DNA from: an uncultured Arenicella sp.
Lineage (GTDB): Bacteria; Pseudomonadota; Gammaproteobacteria; Arenicellales; Arenicellaceae
NCBI GenBank assembly: GCA_938048185.1
Contig: CALIVT010000008.1
Coordinates: 31,831-95,830 of the forward strand
Length of the DNA: 64,000 nt
Reading direction: 5' to 3'
A program made the position numbers and the translations under genes. This document shows positions 1 to 9,467 of the stretch, piece by piece. A model generated the notes under the pieces. The model was not told where the DNA came from. It did no database searches and saw only the letters and a program-made list of their open reading frames with translations. Position 1 is the stretch's first letter. Every line of letters starts with the position of its first letter.

Positions 1-57
1 AAGACGAAAACAACTTTTATTGAATTGCTAACTTGCATAATTTTTCTCCCCAAAAAG

Positions 58-792
58 TTAATAAAACACACCTTGCTTAAGCAAGCGATGCAGTTCATCG
101 GGCCGATCAATAAAGACATTCCGGTTACCCTGAATTTTTTCAATCACGTCGTTGCGACGACCCTCTTCCTTGCTCGGAGGGTCCGCTCTATGCCACTGCT
201 CTAATAGTATCGCTTGCCGCTTAAATAATTCCAGCCCTTGATCTTGATATTGATACGCCATGTAGAACATCGCTCTAGCCACTTCGCCTCGCTGCGATGG
301 TGCCGGTTCGGCTACTCGTGCACGTGAATCTATCTCAAAGTCGCAGCGTTTTCCAAAGCGACGCTGCTCACCACTTATCTCACCAAAACGAAAGCTAGAC
401 CGACCTTGATTTACATCGCTTCGACTCGGATACAAATTATGTAAATCTCCTTCGATACGATTAAAGATGGCACTCTTCTTACGGCATTGTTTACGCTTGC
501 CACAATTCAAACCATTCGTCGCCCACGACATCGGGAATACATGCTCAACGTTAAACCCTCGCCGATTCTGGCTATCAAATTTTTCACCGCAATATAGGGT
601 CTTCCCACCATTTGGGTAAACTAATTGCCACAATAATGGGCGTGCAGTGTCGTAATCTTTTAGCGCGCGCGTGTTCTGAACTGCGCTATTGCGAACCTGC
701 GAACTTGAAGCAGAACTTTCACTGTGCTGCGGCTCACATGCGCCCAACCAAATGATCGCGCAAAGAGCAAACAAGTTCACTGACTTAGTCAT
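58..792 (-). CDS. Endonuclease I family lipoprotein (EndA-like)
   Basis: A 244-residue nuclease of the endonuclease I family, which cuts DNA non-specifically in the periplasm or outside the cell. The N-terminus is a lipoprotein signal with lipobox L-G-A-C at about residues 16-19, so this version is probably anchored to the outer membrane. The family signature is clear: N-V-E-H-V-F-P-M-S-W near residue 80 (the catalytic His region), then H-N-L-Y-P and R-S-D-V-N near residue 120. The gene begins 7 nt after the stop of the upstream acyl-CoA synthetase on the same strand, so the two are probably co-transcribed, although the functions are unrelated. Likely role: nutrient or eDNA degradation. Family call is firm; anchoring is inferred. 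Confidence 0.9.
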   Translation of the reverse strand: MTKSVNLFALCAIIWLGACEPQHSESSASSSQVRNSAVQNTRALKDYDTARPLLWQLVYPNGGKTLYCGEKFDSQNRRGFNVEHVFPMSWATNGLNCGKRKQCRKKSAIFNRIEGDLHNLYPSRSDVNQGRSSFRFGEISGEQRRFGKRCDFEIDSRARVAEPAPSQRGEVARAMFYMAYQYQDQGLELFKRQAILLEQWHRADPPSKEEGRRNDVIEKIQGNRNVFIDRPDELHRLLKQGVFY

Positions 793-799
793 AATTTAG

Positions 800-2713
800 T
801 CACGACTTATGCACGCCATGACCCGCGTACAAAGCATCGACGGTATCGGCAAAATATTGCATGATTTTCGGGCGTTTTATTTTTAGCGTTGGAGTAAGCA
901 AGCCCGATTCGACGGTCCATTCTTCAGGGCAGATATGTACTTTTCGAATTTTAGCGTAGCCAGGGAAGTCATCCATTTGCTCTGAAATACACGTAATTAA
1001 ATAGTCTTTTAAAGGCGCGGCGTCTAAATCGTTCATTGACCAACCTTTGTGCTCACACACTTGGCCGAGTAATTTTTCATTACACACAACTAAAGCGCTT
1101 AAGAACGATTTACCTTCGCCGACCACCATCACTTGCTCGAAAATAGGATTACGCACGATCGCGGCTTCAATATCGGGTGGCGGCACTTTCTCACCATTTG
1201 CCAGTACCAAAATATCTTTGATACGTCCAATAATTCGGAGAAAACCATCACTGCCTATCGCCGCTCTATCACCGGTGCGCAACCAACGCTCCTCACCCTC
1301 GACAACAATCGCCTTTTGTGTCGCGTCTTGGTTTTGCCAATAGCCTTGCATCACGTTATCTCCTTTAACCCAAAGCTCGTCGTTGTCCATGATTTTTACC
1401 TGCACGCCTCTTAGCAACATACCAATCGAATCAGGCCGATTTTGTGCCTTTGTGTTAACGCTCACTATCGGGCTGGACTCGGTTAAACCATAACCTTGTA
1501 ATAGCGGCAAACCCAACGCTATAAACGTTTTAGCAACCTCTTGCGTAAGTGGTGCGCCACCGACAATCACATAGTCTAAATTGCCACCTAATTTCGCGCG
1601 CACAGTTTTGCCAACCAATGCATCAAACAAACCGGCAAACACTAAACTCGGGTGCCACGATTGCAATCCTTGTTGCACCTGAAAGCGACGCCAGCCGATG
1701 TTACTTGCGGTCTTAAATAACCACTGTTTTAAAGCGCTCTGCTCAGCCAAGCCAGAATGAATTTGGTTATGAACTCGTTCAAAAATCCGCGGCACCGAAA
1801 TGATTACAGTCGGTTGCGTGTGCATTAAATCTTCGGAGAGCTGCTTGATTGACCGGTTGTAAAAGACACTCGCACCACTCATCATCGAAGCGTAGTAGCC
1901 AACAGTGCGCTCGAGAGTGTGTGACAATGGCAAAAACGAAAGCAATCTATCCGACGGTTTAAGCGCGACGCTGCGCATGCCGCTATAGGCATTAGACAAC
2001 ATATTTTTGTGCGAGAGCATGACGCCTTTGGGTCGCCCAGTCGTTCCTGATGTGTACACAATTGAGGCGAGGTCATCAGGGCCCGCAACGCCGCGTTCAA
2101 AATGCTGCCCGTGCTCGGGTAGCCAATCGTCGACGCTTTTCACCAACCCGCCAGTGTCACCGCTGAATACTAAAACCAATTCTACACACGCAGTGTCTTC
2201 GTCGGTTGCACTGACTTGTTGCCATAACTCACTCTGAGCAAACAACACGAGTTTCGAGCCGGAGTTGCCAATGACATAAGCTATGTTGTCTGCTCGATCT
2301 GCGGTATACAACGGCACAACTACCAAGCCCAAGCGCAAGGCTGCTTGATCAAAGACCACCCACTCAACACTGTTACGATAACAAATTGCGACTCGGTCTC
2401 CTTTCTCTAAGCCGCTCGCGCGAAACGCCACCTGCCAACGTTCAACTTGACTCGCCAGATGTGCCCAGGAATAGTCTTGCCAGCGTTGTAACTCGTCGTT
2501 ATATTGAGTGTAAGCAATCTTGTTATTGCTGCGCCGTACGCGCTCGCGAAACAACTCGTCAAGCGTGCATGCTTCTTGCGTGTTAATGGTATCGAGGCTG
2601 GCATCAGCCGCTAACGCGTCGCGTGGGTATTGCGCAGGGAAATGTTCGTTATTTGTTGGGCTCACGGTACTCACGGATGTTGATAAACTGACAAATGTAG
2701 GGTTTCGAGTCAA
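800..2713 (-). CDS. Long-chain acyl-CoA synthetase (AMP-forming, FadD15/FAA1 type)
   Basis: An ANL-superfamily ligase that activates a fatty acid through an acyl-AMP to the CoA thioester. The ATP-binding P-loop Y-T-S-G-T-T-G-R-P-K-G lies near residue 220, Y-G-L-T-E-S-S-P near 410, and the hinge region T-G-D-R-A followed by G-R-I-K-D near 480-500. The closing Lys-containing segment (L-K-I-K-R-P-K) is near the C-terminus. At 637 residues it fits the long-chain subfamily. The longest frame opens with TTG, an in-frame TGA lies just upstream, and no good ribosome site is visible. Recognisable homology starts only near residue 45, so the true start may be a GTG further in. Probably supplies acyl-CoA for beta-oxidation together with the nearby thiolase. 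Confidence 0.88.
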   Translation of the reverse strand: MTRNPTFVSLSTSVSTVSPTNNEHFPAQYPRDALAADASLDTINTQEACTLDELFRERVRRSNNKIAYTQYNDELQRWQDYSWAHLASQVERWQVAFRASGLEKGDRVAICYRNSVEWVVFDQAALRLGLVVVPLYTADRADNIAYVIGNSGSKLVLFAQSELWQQVSATDEDTACVELVLVFSGDTGGLVKSVDDWLPEHGQHFERGVAGPDDLASIVYTSGTTGRPKGVMLSHKNMLSNAYSGMRSVALKPSDRLLSFLPLSHTLERTVGYYASMMSGASVFYNRSIKQLSEDLMHTQPTVIISVPRIFERVHNQIHSGLAEQSALKQWLFKTASNIGWRRFQVQQGLQSWHPSLVFAGLFDALVGKTVRAKLGGNLDYVIVGGAPLTQEVAKTFIALGLPLLQGYGLTESSPIVSVNTKAQNRPDSIGMLLRGVQVKIMDNDELWVKGDNVMQGYWQNQDATQKAIVVEGEERWLRTGDRAAIGSDGFLRIIGRIKDILVLANGEKVPPPDIEAAIVRNPIFEQVMVVGEGKSFLSALVVCNEKLLGQVCEHKGWSMNDLDAAPLKDYLITCISEQMDDFPGYAKIRKVHICPEEWTVESGLLTPTLKIKRPKIMQYFADTVDALYAGHGVHKS

Positions 2714-2874
2714 TGAATGAATTCATTAGGTCGCTCATGGCTCTTCTCTGGTTCGCTCATGGCTATATAGTATCTTGCCTGAGTAAAACGGTCACTCTTT
2801 TACCGAGAATGCTCATCTTATAGTAAGACTACCAGACCTTATCAATTACGGTCAGTTTATGCTAAATTACGTGA

Positions 2875-3609
<735 letters not shown>

Positions 3610-3630
3610 TCACGCCAACAAGTAAATAGC

Positions 3631-3668
3631 GACAATAAAAAGACGCCAACTGGCGTCTTTTTATTGTC
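3631..3668. terminator. Bidirectional intrinsic terminator between adk and the thiolase gene
   Basis: A perfect 18-bp inverted repeat (3631-3648 against 3651-3668) with a 2-nt centre. The core is GACGCCA/TGGCGTC, flanked by A5 on the left and T5 on the right, so it can terminate transcription from both sides. This suits the convergent adk (+) and thiolase (-) genes. Confidence 0.93.
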
Positions 3669-3704
3669 CGCTCAAGACTGCTGAAAAAATACCCTACTAA
3701 AAAA

Positions 3705-4886
3705 TTAAACAGCCTCAATGATCATCGCAATACCTTGCCCGCCACCGATGCATAAGGTAACCAAGCCGTATTTACCACCAACACGTTGAAGCTCATAAAT
3801 GAGCTTCGTTAGTAACACGGCACCACTGGCACCAATCGGATGGCCTAGCGCAATAGCGCCGCCATTTGGGTTGGTTTTGTCATTTGGCAAATCAAGCTCT
3901 TTAGCAACTGATATAGCCTGTGCGGCAAATGCCTCATTCGATTCTATTACATCCATATCAGCGATGCTCAAACCTGCTTTATTCAGCGCAATCGTGCACG
4001 CACCCACTGGCCCAATACCCATAATTTCGTTTGGCACACCGCAACGACCATAAGACACCACACGCGCCATAGGCTTGAGGCTTTGCTTGCCTACCTGTTC
4101 GTCAGTGGCCAACACCAACATCGCGGCCCCATCGTTGATGCCCGATGCATTTCCCGCCGTGACCGTACCGCCCTCTTTGAAAACCGCTCGCAGACCTGCC
4201 AACGCATCAAGTGAACCGCCAGCACGAGGATGTTCGTCCGTGTCGAATACACTCGTGCCCTTACGTGTTTTTAGCTCGTAGGGAACAATTTGCTGCTCGA
4301 AGTAACCAGCCTCGATTGCGGCCACCGCGCGGTTCTGGCTTTGCAGCGCGAACTCGTCTTGTTGTTCGCGGCTGATTGAATATTTTTCGCTTAAGTTTTC
4401 AGCCGTTATGCCCATGTGACCGACACCAAAAGGGTCGGTTAAAGCACCGGTTAACTCATCTTGAATTTTGCCATCTCCCATCGCTTGACCCCATCGATTT
4501 GTGGTGAGCAAATGCGCCGCCGAACTCATACTTTCAGTACCACCGGCCACGGCAACGCCGACTTCGCCCAGTTGTAATTGCTGGGCCGCGAAAGTAACCG
4601 CCTCAAGCCCAGAGCCGCATAAGCGATTTAGGGTCAGAGATTGGGTATGCACGGGTAAGCCTGCGTTCAATGCAATACGGCGCGACATATAGGCGTCTTT
4701 AATATCAGTACGAATAACGTGGCCAACCACATTTGAACCGATACTCTCAAGCTCAACACCGCTGCGTGCAACTGCCTCTTTGGTGACTGCGGTACCAAGA
4801 TCGGCGGGTGAAACACCCTTTAAACTGCCGCCAAAGCTACCGATTGCGGTGCGAGCCGCGCCTAAGATAAAAACGTCGTTTGTCAT
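3705..4886 (-). CDS. Acetyl-CoA C-acetyltransferase (thiolase)
   Basis: A 393-residue thiolase II family enzyme that condenses or cleaves acetoacetyl-CoA. The nucleophilic Cys is in N-R-L-C-G-S-G near residue 89. The second-site His is in G-G-A-I-A-L-G-H-P-I-G-A-S-G near 350, and the last Cys in L-C-I-G-G-G-Q-G near 380. The frame can be extended 16 residues upstream, but the ATG at 4886 follows an AGGG ribosome site and begins with the usual thiolase N-terminus (V-F-I-L-G-A-A-R-T), so I chose it. Convergent with adk. Biosynthetic (acetoacetyl-CoA forming) and degradative roles cannot be separated from sequence alone. Confidence 0.94.
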   Translation of the reverse strand: MTNDVFILGAARTAIGSFGGSLKGVSPADLGTAVTKEAVARSGVELESIGSNVVGHVIRTDIKDAYMSRRIALNAGLPVHTQSLTLNRLCGSGLEAVTFAAQQLQLGEVGVAVAGGTESMSSAAHLLTTNRWGQAMGDGKIQDELTGALTDPFGVGHMGITAENLSEKYSISREQQDEFALQSQNRAVAAIEAGYFEQQIVPYELKTRKGTSVFDTDEHPRAGGSLDALAGLRAVFKEGGTVTAGNASGINDGAAMLVLATDEQVGKQSLKPMARVVSYGRCGVPNEIMGIGPVGACTIALNKAGLSIADMDVIESNEAFAAQAISVAKELDLPNDKTNPNGGAIALGHPIGASGAVLLTKLIYELQRVGGKYGLVTLCIGGGQGIAMIIEAV

Positions 4887-5057
4887 AGCTATACCCTGCC
4901 GCACTCGCGGCGAGACCGAAATCTCAAAAATCAAAGTTCATTTAATGCCAGAAAATTGGCGTGAACACGATCTTAACAAGTGACCAGGCCTTGCACCAGC
5001 TTACCGCGTGGCAATGCCTAACCATAACCAATATTCGTATATGTTATCGTCTACCCC

Positions 5058-6299
5058 ATGCGCCAAACCTTCGTTTTTTACAGCCTACTCACAATCCTAG
5101 CTGCGACCGGGCTTTGGGGACTAATGCATTCGGGGGTTCTGAGTTCAAATAGTCAGCAAGAAAGTCACCCGCCTGCGTCAGCTGAAATTCCGACAACGAA
5201 AGAGACAGCGCGAGATAGTCGTGAGAACGTGCGCATCGATTCGCAGAACAGCGGGCCCGTGCAAACCAGCCATGAGATGGACGCGGATGATATTCAAGCC
5301 TTAATCCGGGCCGGAGGCTATCAACAAGCAGCAAACACAATAAACGAGCGCTATTCGCATCTGAGCAGCACCGATCTCGAACAACTTAAGCTGGAATTTC
5401 TTAAGCAAGTTGCTAGTGCGGGTGATGGCCAGCAGAAGAGTATTTTGATCGCGGCGAGTAGTGTATTCGACGAATTGAATACTTGGAAGTTACTCGCGAA
5501 TATCGCCGCTAGAGAGGCCGATTGGCAACTTGCTTTCGACTCACAACTTAAAGCGAGTCAACTAGAAAACGACCCCATTGAGTTAAACGGTCTGCTAAAG
5601 CAACTGGTAATAAGCAGCAGCTACTTACGCTCAGCGTACGAAAAAAATGATGATCAACTGAGTATAAAAACACTGTATCAACAGTTAACGGATTTACATC
5701 CTCAGTTCGGTCGCTTCCAGCTTGAGTTAGCAAATTCGCATGCTCGCTTAGGAGATATTCAATCTGCTACGACGTTATACGATACCTTGAGCTACGACCC
5801 AGAATTTAGCGATATCGCTCAACAAGCGCTGGCCCGCATAGATGAGTCTCTTGCGGCGCCCTCGAAACCGGTCGCACGCACGCAACCACCAGAAGAGGCT
5901 CAGCGACGTAACGACATTGTGGTGCCGTTAATTGCGGCGGGTAGCTCGTTTCTGGTTGATACCGGGATTGACCGACAACGTAGCCGCTTGTTGCTCGACA
6001 CAGGCGCGTCGATAACCGCGCTATCGAGCGCATTGATCGAACGTCTGGATTTGACTCCAACTGGTCAGTCTATTCGCCTGAGCACTGCCAATGGCTTGAC
6101 TCGCGCTCGACTCTACAGAGTAAACAGATTGAGTCTTGGCCGACTTACCTTAAGAAACATGATCGTCGCCGAAATAGACCTCGGGCGACGCGGCAGCTTT
6201 GAGGGGCTTTTAGGCACCGATGCGCTCAATCAATTTAAGTCGCAATACAGTTACGTTATAGACAATCAAAAAAATGCACTAATTTTTCGAGCACGCTAA
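5058..6299 (+). CDS. Membrane-anchored TPR protein with C-terminal retropepsin-like aspartic protease domain
   Basis: A 413-residue protein in three parts. One N-terminal membrane segment lies at about residues 5-27, then an alpha-helical TPR-like region at about 80-270 (F-Q-L-E-L-A-N-S-H-A-R-L-G-D and similar), then a clan AA aspartic protease domain. The catalytic motif L-L-L-D-T-G-A-S-I-T-A-L is near residue 314 and the closing G-L-L-G-T-D-A-L near 394. Retropepsins work as dimers, so one D-T-G-A per chain is expected. The topology implies a periplasmic protease. Substrate is unknown; the helical repeats may bind partner proteins. No clear ribosome site precedes the ATG. Confidence 0.82.
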   Translation: MRQTFVFYSLLTILAATGLWGLMHSGVLSSNSQQESHPPASAEIPTTKETARDSRENVRIDSQNSGPVQTSHEMDADDIQALIRAGGYQQAANTINERYSHLSSTDLEQLKLEFLKQVASAGDGQQKSILIAASSVFDELNTWKLLANIAAREADWQLAFDSQLKASQLENDPIELNGLLKQLVISSSYLRSAYEKNDDQLSIKTLYQQLTDLHPQFGRFQLELANSHARLGDIQSATTLYDTLSYDPEFSDIAQQALARIDESLAAPSKPVARTQPPEEAQRRNDIVVPLIAAGSSFLVDTGIDRQRSRLLLDTGASITALSSALIERLDLTPTGQSIRLSTANGLTRARLYRVNRLSLGRLTLRNMIVAEIDLGRRGSFEGLLGTDALNQFKSQYSYVIDNQKNALIFRAR

Positions 6300-6343
6300 C
6301 AGATCTGGACGCGCGCCAAATAAACTACTAGCTAACTAAACTA

Positions 6344-6667
6344 TTATAAATCGGCCAGTAACCACTCATCCTCAAGCAACATAATCTCTTGCCAATCCTG
6401 TTCCTCGCTTTGCGTAAATGAGACGTTTTTATCCTCAGCAAACTCAATACCTGAACCAGCGATCAACAATGCTATCACGCAGCAAGCTGTAATTGGGGCG
6501 GCAAAACTAAAGCGGTGTAACCAACGTCTTCGAGCGCGCGGGGGTGGCGACGTACGACCCGCTACTTGTTGTGGCACGCACTCAGCCGCAGCGATAATCG
6601 ACGCCTGCAACTTATTGGTGTCCGGCACTGGCGCGCGCGAATGATCAAGTTCGTCATTGTTAAACAT
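6344..6667 (-). CDS. Putative single-pass anti-sigma factor
   Basis: A 107-residue protein with a soluble N-terminal half, one membrane segment (F-A-A-P-I-T-A-C-C-V-I-A-L-L-I-A-G) and an acidic, Trp-rich C-terminal tail. It has no zinc-binding HxxxCxxC motif. The start at 6667 overlaps the end of the sigma-factor gene by 8 nt and follows a well-spaced GAGG site; a longer frame from 6694 lacks this. Coupling to an ECF sigma gene and a single membrane helix are the usual features of an anti-sigma factor. Sequence family was not recognised, so the role rests on context. Confidence 0.6.
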   Translation of the reverse strand: MFNNDELDHSRAPVPDTNKLQASIIAAAECVPQQVAGRTSPPPRARRRWLHRFSFAAPITACCVIALLIAGSGIEFAEDKNVSFTQSEEQDWQEIMLLEDEWLLADL

Positions 6668-7274
6668 TGGATACCTCGTCGGCTGTATGCGCACGTTCTG
6701 CCTGGTTTTTCAACGCGTTAATATGGTCAGTTAAATTCCGCTTTGCTCGCACTAACAAAGACTCGAGCGCTTTTACGCTCACACCAAGTATCTCAGCCGC
6801 CTGGCGTTGCGGAACTTCATTATATACAACCAAATTCAGCGCATCACGCTGCGAAATGGGTAGCGCACGAATACCGGATTCAACACACGACTGACGCCAA
6901 ACCCGGGTTTGCTTTTCGTCCGCCAAAGTCTCTTCACTTAAACAGATCGGCAAGACTCGTTCAAACACTTCCGGCTCAGCACTGGTTTCTCTCGAACCTC
7001 GTCGGCGGCTATCGTGGCAAGCGTTAATGATCACACGATAAAACCAAGTCGTAAACTTCGCCTTATCTGCTTGCCAGAGTTGCGGGCGTTGCCAGAACTT
7101 CAAGAACGCATTTTGCACCACGTCCTCAGCGTCACCTTGGTGTTGCAGAGTTCGAAAAGCCAACGCGAAAAACTTATCAGTGTGTCGCGTCACAAGCTCG
7201 GCAAACGCGGCATGATTACCACTGGCAATAAACTCAGCCAATTGTAAATCACTTTTTTCCTGATAAGCGCTCAC
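6660..7274 (-). CDS. ECF-type RNA polymerase sigma factor
   Basis: A 204-residue sigma-70 family factor with only regions 2 and 4. Region 2 spans about residues 15-85, with D-A-E-D-V-V-Q-N-A-F-L-K-F-W and F-T-T-W-F-Y-R-V. Region 4 spans about 135-185, with L-P-I-S-Q-R-D-A-L-N-L and the helix-turn-helix R-Q-A-A-E-I-L-G-V-S-V-K-A-L-E-S. The start is GTG at 7274, six nt after the stop of the EF-hand gene, with AAGG just upstream. The three-gene operon (EF-hand protein, sigma, membrane partner) suggests a cell-envelope signal. Auto-regulation is likely but was not shown by a convincing promoter. Confidence 0.92.
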   Translation of the reverse strand: MSAYQEKSDLQLAEFIASGNHAAFAELVTRHTDKFFALAFRTLQHQGDAEDVVQNAFLKFWQRPQLWQADKAKFTTWFYRVIINACHDSRRRGSRETSAEPEVFERVLPICLSEETLADEKQTRVWRQSCVESGIRALPISQRDALNLVVYNEVPQRQAAEILGVSVKALESLLVRAKRNLTDHINALKNQAERAHTADEVSNV

Positions 7275-7280
7275 CCAACC

Positions 7281-7613
7281 TTACTCGGTAGTGGCGCGTT
7301 CCGAGCCACGTTGCTCACGACGCTCTTTGCGTTGCGCTCGGCGCTTCTCGCGCATTTGCTTATGAGCTTCGCGCCCTTCTTCTTTAGTAACGTAACCGTC
7401 AGCGTTTAGGTCCATCGCCTTGAAACGCTGCTCCGCATGCGCCAAAAACTCCGCCAAATCTAGCTGCTCGTCTTGATTCGCATCGGTGCGATCAAACATC
7501 TTCCCAATTTTACCTTTTATTTGGTCCTTGCCGCCGTGCTCGTGAGCGAAGGCTGGCGCACTCAACAAGATAGTGGCGCAGACAGACAAAGTTATAGCGT
7601 GTGACTGTTTCAT
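7281..7613 (-). CDS. Secreted EF-hand calcium-binding protein
   Basis: A 110-residue protein with a signal peptide ending A-F-A-H near residue 23 and two canonical EF-hand loops. Loop 1 has ligands D44, N46, D48, Q50, D52, E55; loop 2 has D68, N70, D72, Y74, T76, E79. The C-terminal 30 residues are a charged R/K/E helix. The ATG follows a textbook AGGAGT site. It is the first gene of the operon with the ECF sigma factor and its putative membrane partner. A plausible but unproven role is a periplasmic Ca2+ sensor or buffer that feeds the sigma switch. Confidence 0.85.
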   Translation of the reverse strand: MKQSHAITLSVCATILLSAPAFAHEHGGKDQIKGKIGKMFDRTDANQDEQLDLAEFLAHAEQRFKAMDLNADGYVTKEEGREAHKQMREKRRAQRKERREQRGSERATTE

Positions 7614-7677
7614 GGTAACTCCTGATTGGTATTAATAAATATACTCTTAGTACGATTCGCTCGGGCATTTCCTGCGC

Positions 7678-7689
7678 GAATAATTATTC
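7678..7689. promoter_or_regulatory. Palindrome upstream of the EF-hand/sigma operon
   Basis: GAATAATTATTC is a perfect 12-bp palindrome lying 65 nt upstream of the EF-hand start and flanked by GCGC on both sides. It lies in the 244-bp gap between the divergent EF-hand operon and the 7858 gene, so it could be an operator for either. No family match can be claimed. Confidence 0.35.
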
Positions 7690-7857
7690 TAGCGCTGCAG
7701 ATCGTAAAAACTCTGCAGGGAAAATAGACAGACAACTAGAAAACATCTGCAAATACTGATACTTTGTATTACGTAATGTCCAATATTTTTTATCTATCCG
7801 TAGCTCAAACACCACCACCTATCTCGTTTGACCTCACCTAAGCTCGCAGGAGGCATC

Positions 7858-8430
7858 ATGAACTTCAATACCGTTTTCTTTTTTTTAGTAGTCGTAGCGT
7901 TAAGCGCAGCGTCGCAACCCATTACCGCCAAAGAAGACCAAGTAATGTATAACCTTTATGGCACCGCGCCATTGGGCACCAAGATGAGACCGGTCGAGGC
8001 GAAATCACCGATACCGTTCAACAAGAAGTACTCTCAGTTATCGCAACGGCAACAGAACATATTCCGCAGCTATTTTGAAGGCTTGAAAGCAAATGATATT
8101 CCCCCATTTCCTGAGAACGGACTTCAGGAAATATATAAGCCCCTTGTTGAAGGACACAAGAGAGTTGGCGGCGGGGGCGAACTTTTGGTTTTCACTGAAA
8201 TTAATGAAGGGGGTGGCGTCAATAAAGTTATCGTGTACAAAAGCCCAAGCAAAGAATTAGCAGATTTAGCAACAACAATAATGTTTAACACGAAGTTCAA
8301 ACCCGCTAGCTGTGACGGTGAGCCTTGTACGATGGAGTTTCCGTTCTTGTACGATGTACCTCAGCGTTTCAAACAAGTACGCACCTTAAACAAACAAGAT
8401 TTCTACAAGCGAGATGACAATCGGCCTTAG
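7858..8430 (+). CDS. Small secreted protein with TonB C-terminal-like fold
   Basis: A 190-residue protein with a clear signal peptide (F-F-F-L-V-V-V-A-L-S-A-A-S, cleavage near T-A-K). The start was moved 10 codons into the frame because ATG 7858 directly follows AGGAGG. The C-terminal half (about residues 95-170) has the beta-strand pattern of energy-transducer TonB_C domains: G-G-V-N-K-V-I-V-Y-K-S-P, then F-K-P-A with a C-D-G-E-P-C loop that could form a disulfide. There is no membrane anchor or Pro-rich linker, so it is not a TonB itself. Function is unknown; the fold call is from pattern only. Confidence 0.6.
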   Translation: MNFNTVFFFLVVVALSAASQPITAKEDQVMYNLYGTAPLGTKMRPVEAKSPIPFNKKYSQLSQRQQNIFRSYFEGLKANDIPPFPENGLQEIYKPLVEGHKRVGGGGELLVFTEINEGGGVNKVIVYKSPSKELADLATTIMFNTKFKPASCDGEPCTMEFPFLYDVPQRFKQVRTLNKQDFYKRDDNRP

Positions 8431-8505
8431 CCTATAAGGCAATATGTGCTTAGCCAAACAGACTCGAACGTATACAGGCTAAAAAATTGATCATATTGTA
8501 CGCCA

Positions 8506-9246
8506 TCACGCTCGGAACCACCCGGTGATAGAATACCGGCTTGTCGCGGCGAACGGGGTTACAAACGAAACAGCGTGCTTTTGCGGAACGGAAAACATGT
8601 TTAACGCGTTAAAGGTCGGGAAGAACATCTCGCCGCTCGCCCCTTCCGTTTCAGGAAAAACGAGTGCTCCTCCCCAGTCGTTACGCCAACTTGGCGTGAG
8701 ATTCAAGACATAGGCGGCTAGTCGGTTCTTTCCTTCTACGTTATCGTCATGCTCGTTTAGAAAATCGCCACATGAATACCTAGTGGCTTGCATATCGGCG
8801 AATTTAATAGCTGGATTTCCAGTAACTTTTCTCGCAAAATTTATTAACTCTGGTTGGTTTAAAAACTCGTAAAGTGCGTTAAAAAAATGACCTGGCAGCC
8901 GCTTTTGTAAGTATATATCGTAAATTGGGATAGCCGAGTAGCAATATTGAAACCCTGATTTGGCCTGCGCGTGTATGATATTAGTCAACGCATTTCTCTG
9001 ATCTTGAGTCCAAGCCATAACTGCGGTGTAACTTAAGTCTTGATGTTGCCCGTTCTTATTCCAAGCTAGATTCCACTCAGTTTGCTCGGCTAAAACGCGA
9101 TGAATCTGGAGCGCACTCTCGGTAGATAAAAAATCAGGAATATGCAGTCTACCAGCGTGTTTAAAGGCCCTCGCCAACGTGTCTGTATCTAAACTTTCAG
9201 AATTGAAGCTTAAATCAAATTCAGCGGGCGGCTTAAGGTCTGACAT
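8506..9246 (-). CDS. Fe(II)/2-oxoglutarate dioxygenase, OGFOD1/Tpa1-like prolyl hydroxylase family
   Basis: A 246-residue double-stranded beta-helix oxygenase. Iron ligands are H166 and D168 (in N-E-H-D-D-N) and H224 (P-Q-K-H-A-V-S-F-V). The 2-oxoglutarate-binding Arg is R237 in R-Y-S-I-T-G-W-F. The segment L-N-L-T-P-S-W-R-N-D-W-G-G-A-L and the F-S-V-P...H pattern match OGFOD1/Tpa1, eukaryotic enzymes that hydroxylate proline in ribosomal protein uS12, and their bacterial relatives. AGGT precedes the ATG. It is divergent from its paralogue at 9468. No signal peptide, so cytoplasmic. The substrate is probably a protein or peptide, by family analogy only. Confidence 0.87.
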   Translation of the reverse strand: MSDLKPPAEFDLSFNSESLDTDTLARAFKHAGRLHIPDFLSTESALQIHRVLAEQTEWNLAWNKNGQHQDLSYTAVMAWTQDQRNALTNIIHAQAKSGFQYCYSAIPIYDIYLQKRLPGHFFNALYEFLNQPELINFARKVTGNPAIKFADMQATRYSCGDFLNEHDDNVEGKNRLAAYVLNLTPSWRNDWGGALVFPETEGASGEMFFPTFNALNMFSVPQKHAVSFVTPFAATSRYSITGWFRA

Positions 9247-9467
9247 AATTACCTATTGATCTGGTTGTGCTCTTGAATGGTGCAGTATGAAATTAGCATT
9301 ATCGAAACTTCAGGTCCAACGGCTTTAGCACTGCAAACTTAATAGTGTTCCGTTCAAACAACCGATCTCGAGTAAAAACCCAAAATATCGAAATTAAAAA
9401 CATGAGAAAATGCGTAAGACCCCTGTAATATCTTGTACAACTATTCAATAGGCCGCTGCATATCTAA

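Noticed and set aside
9247..9467. Operator between the two divergent OGFOD1-like genes
   Set aside because: Only short, widely spaced inverted words (TGCAGT/ACTGCA) were seen, which is within chance.
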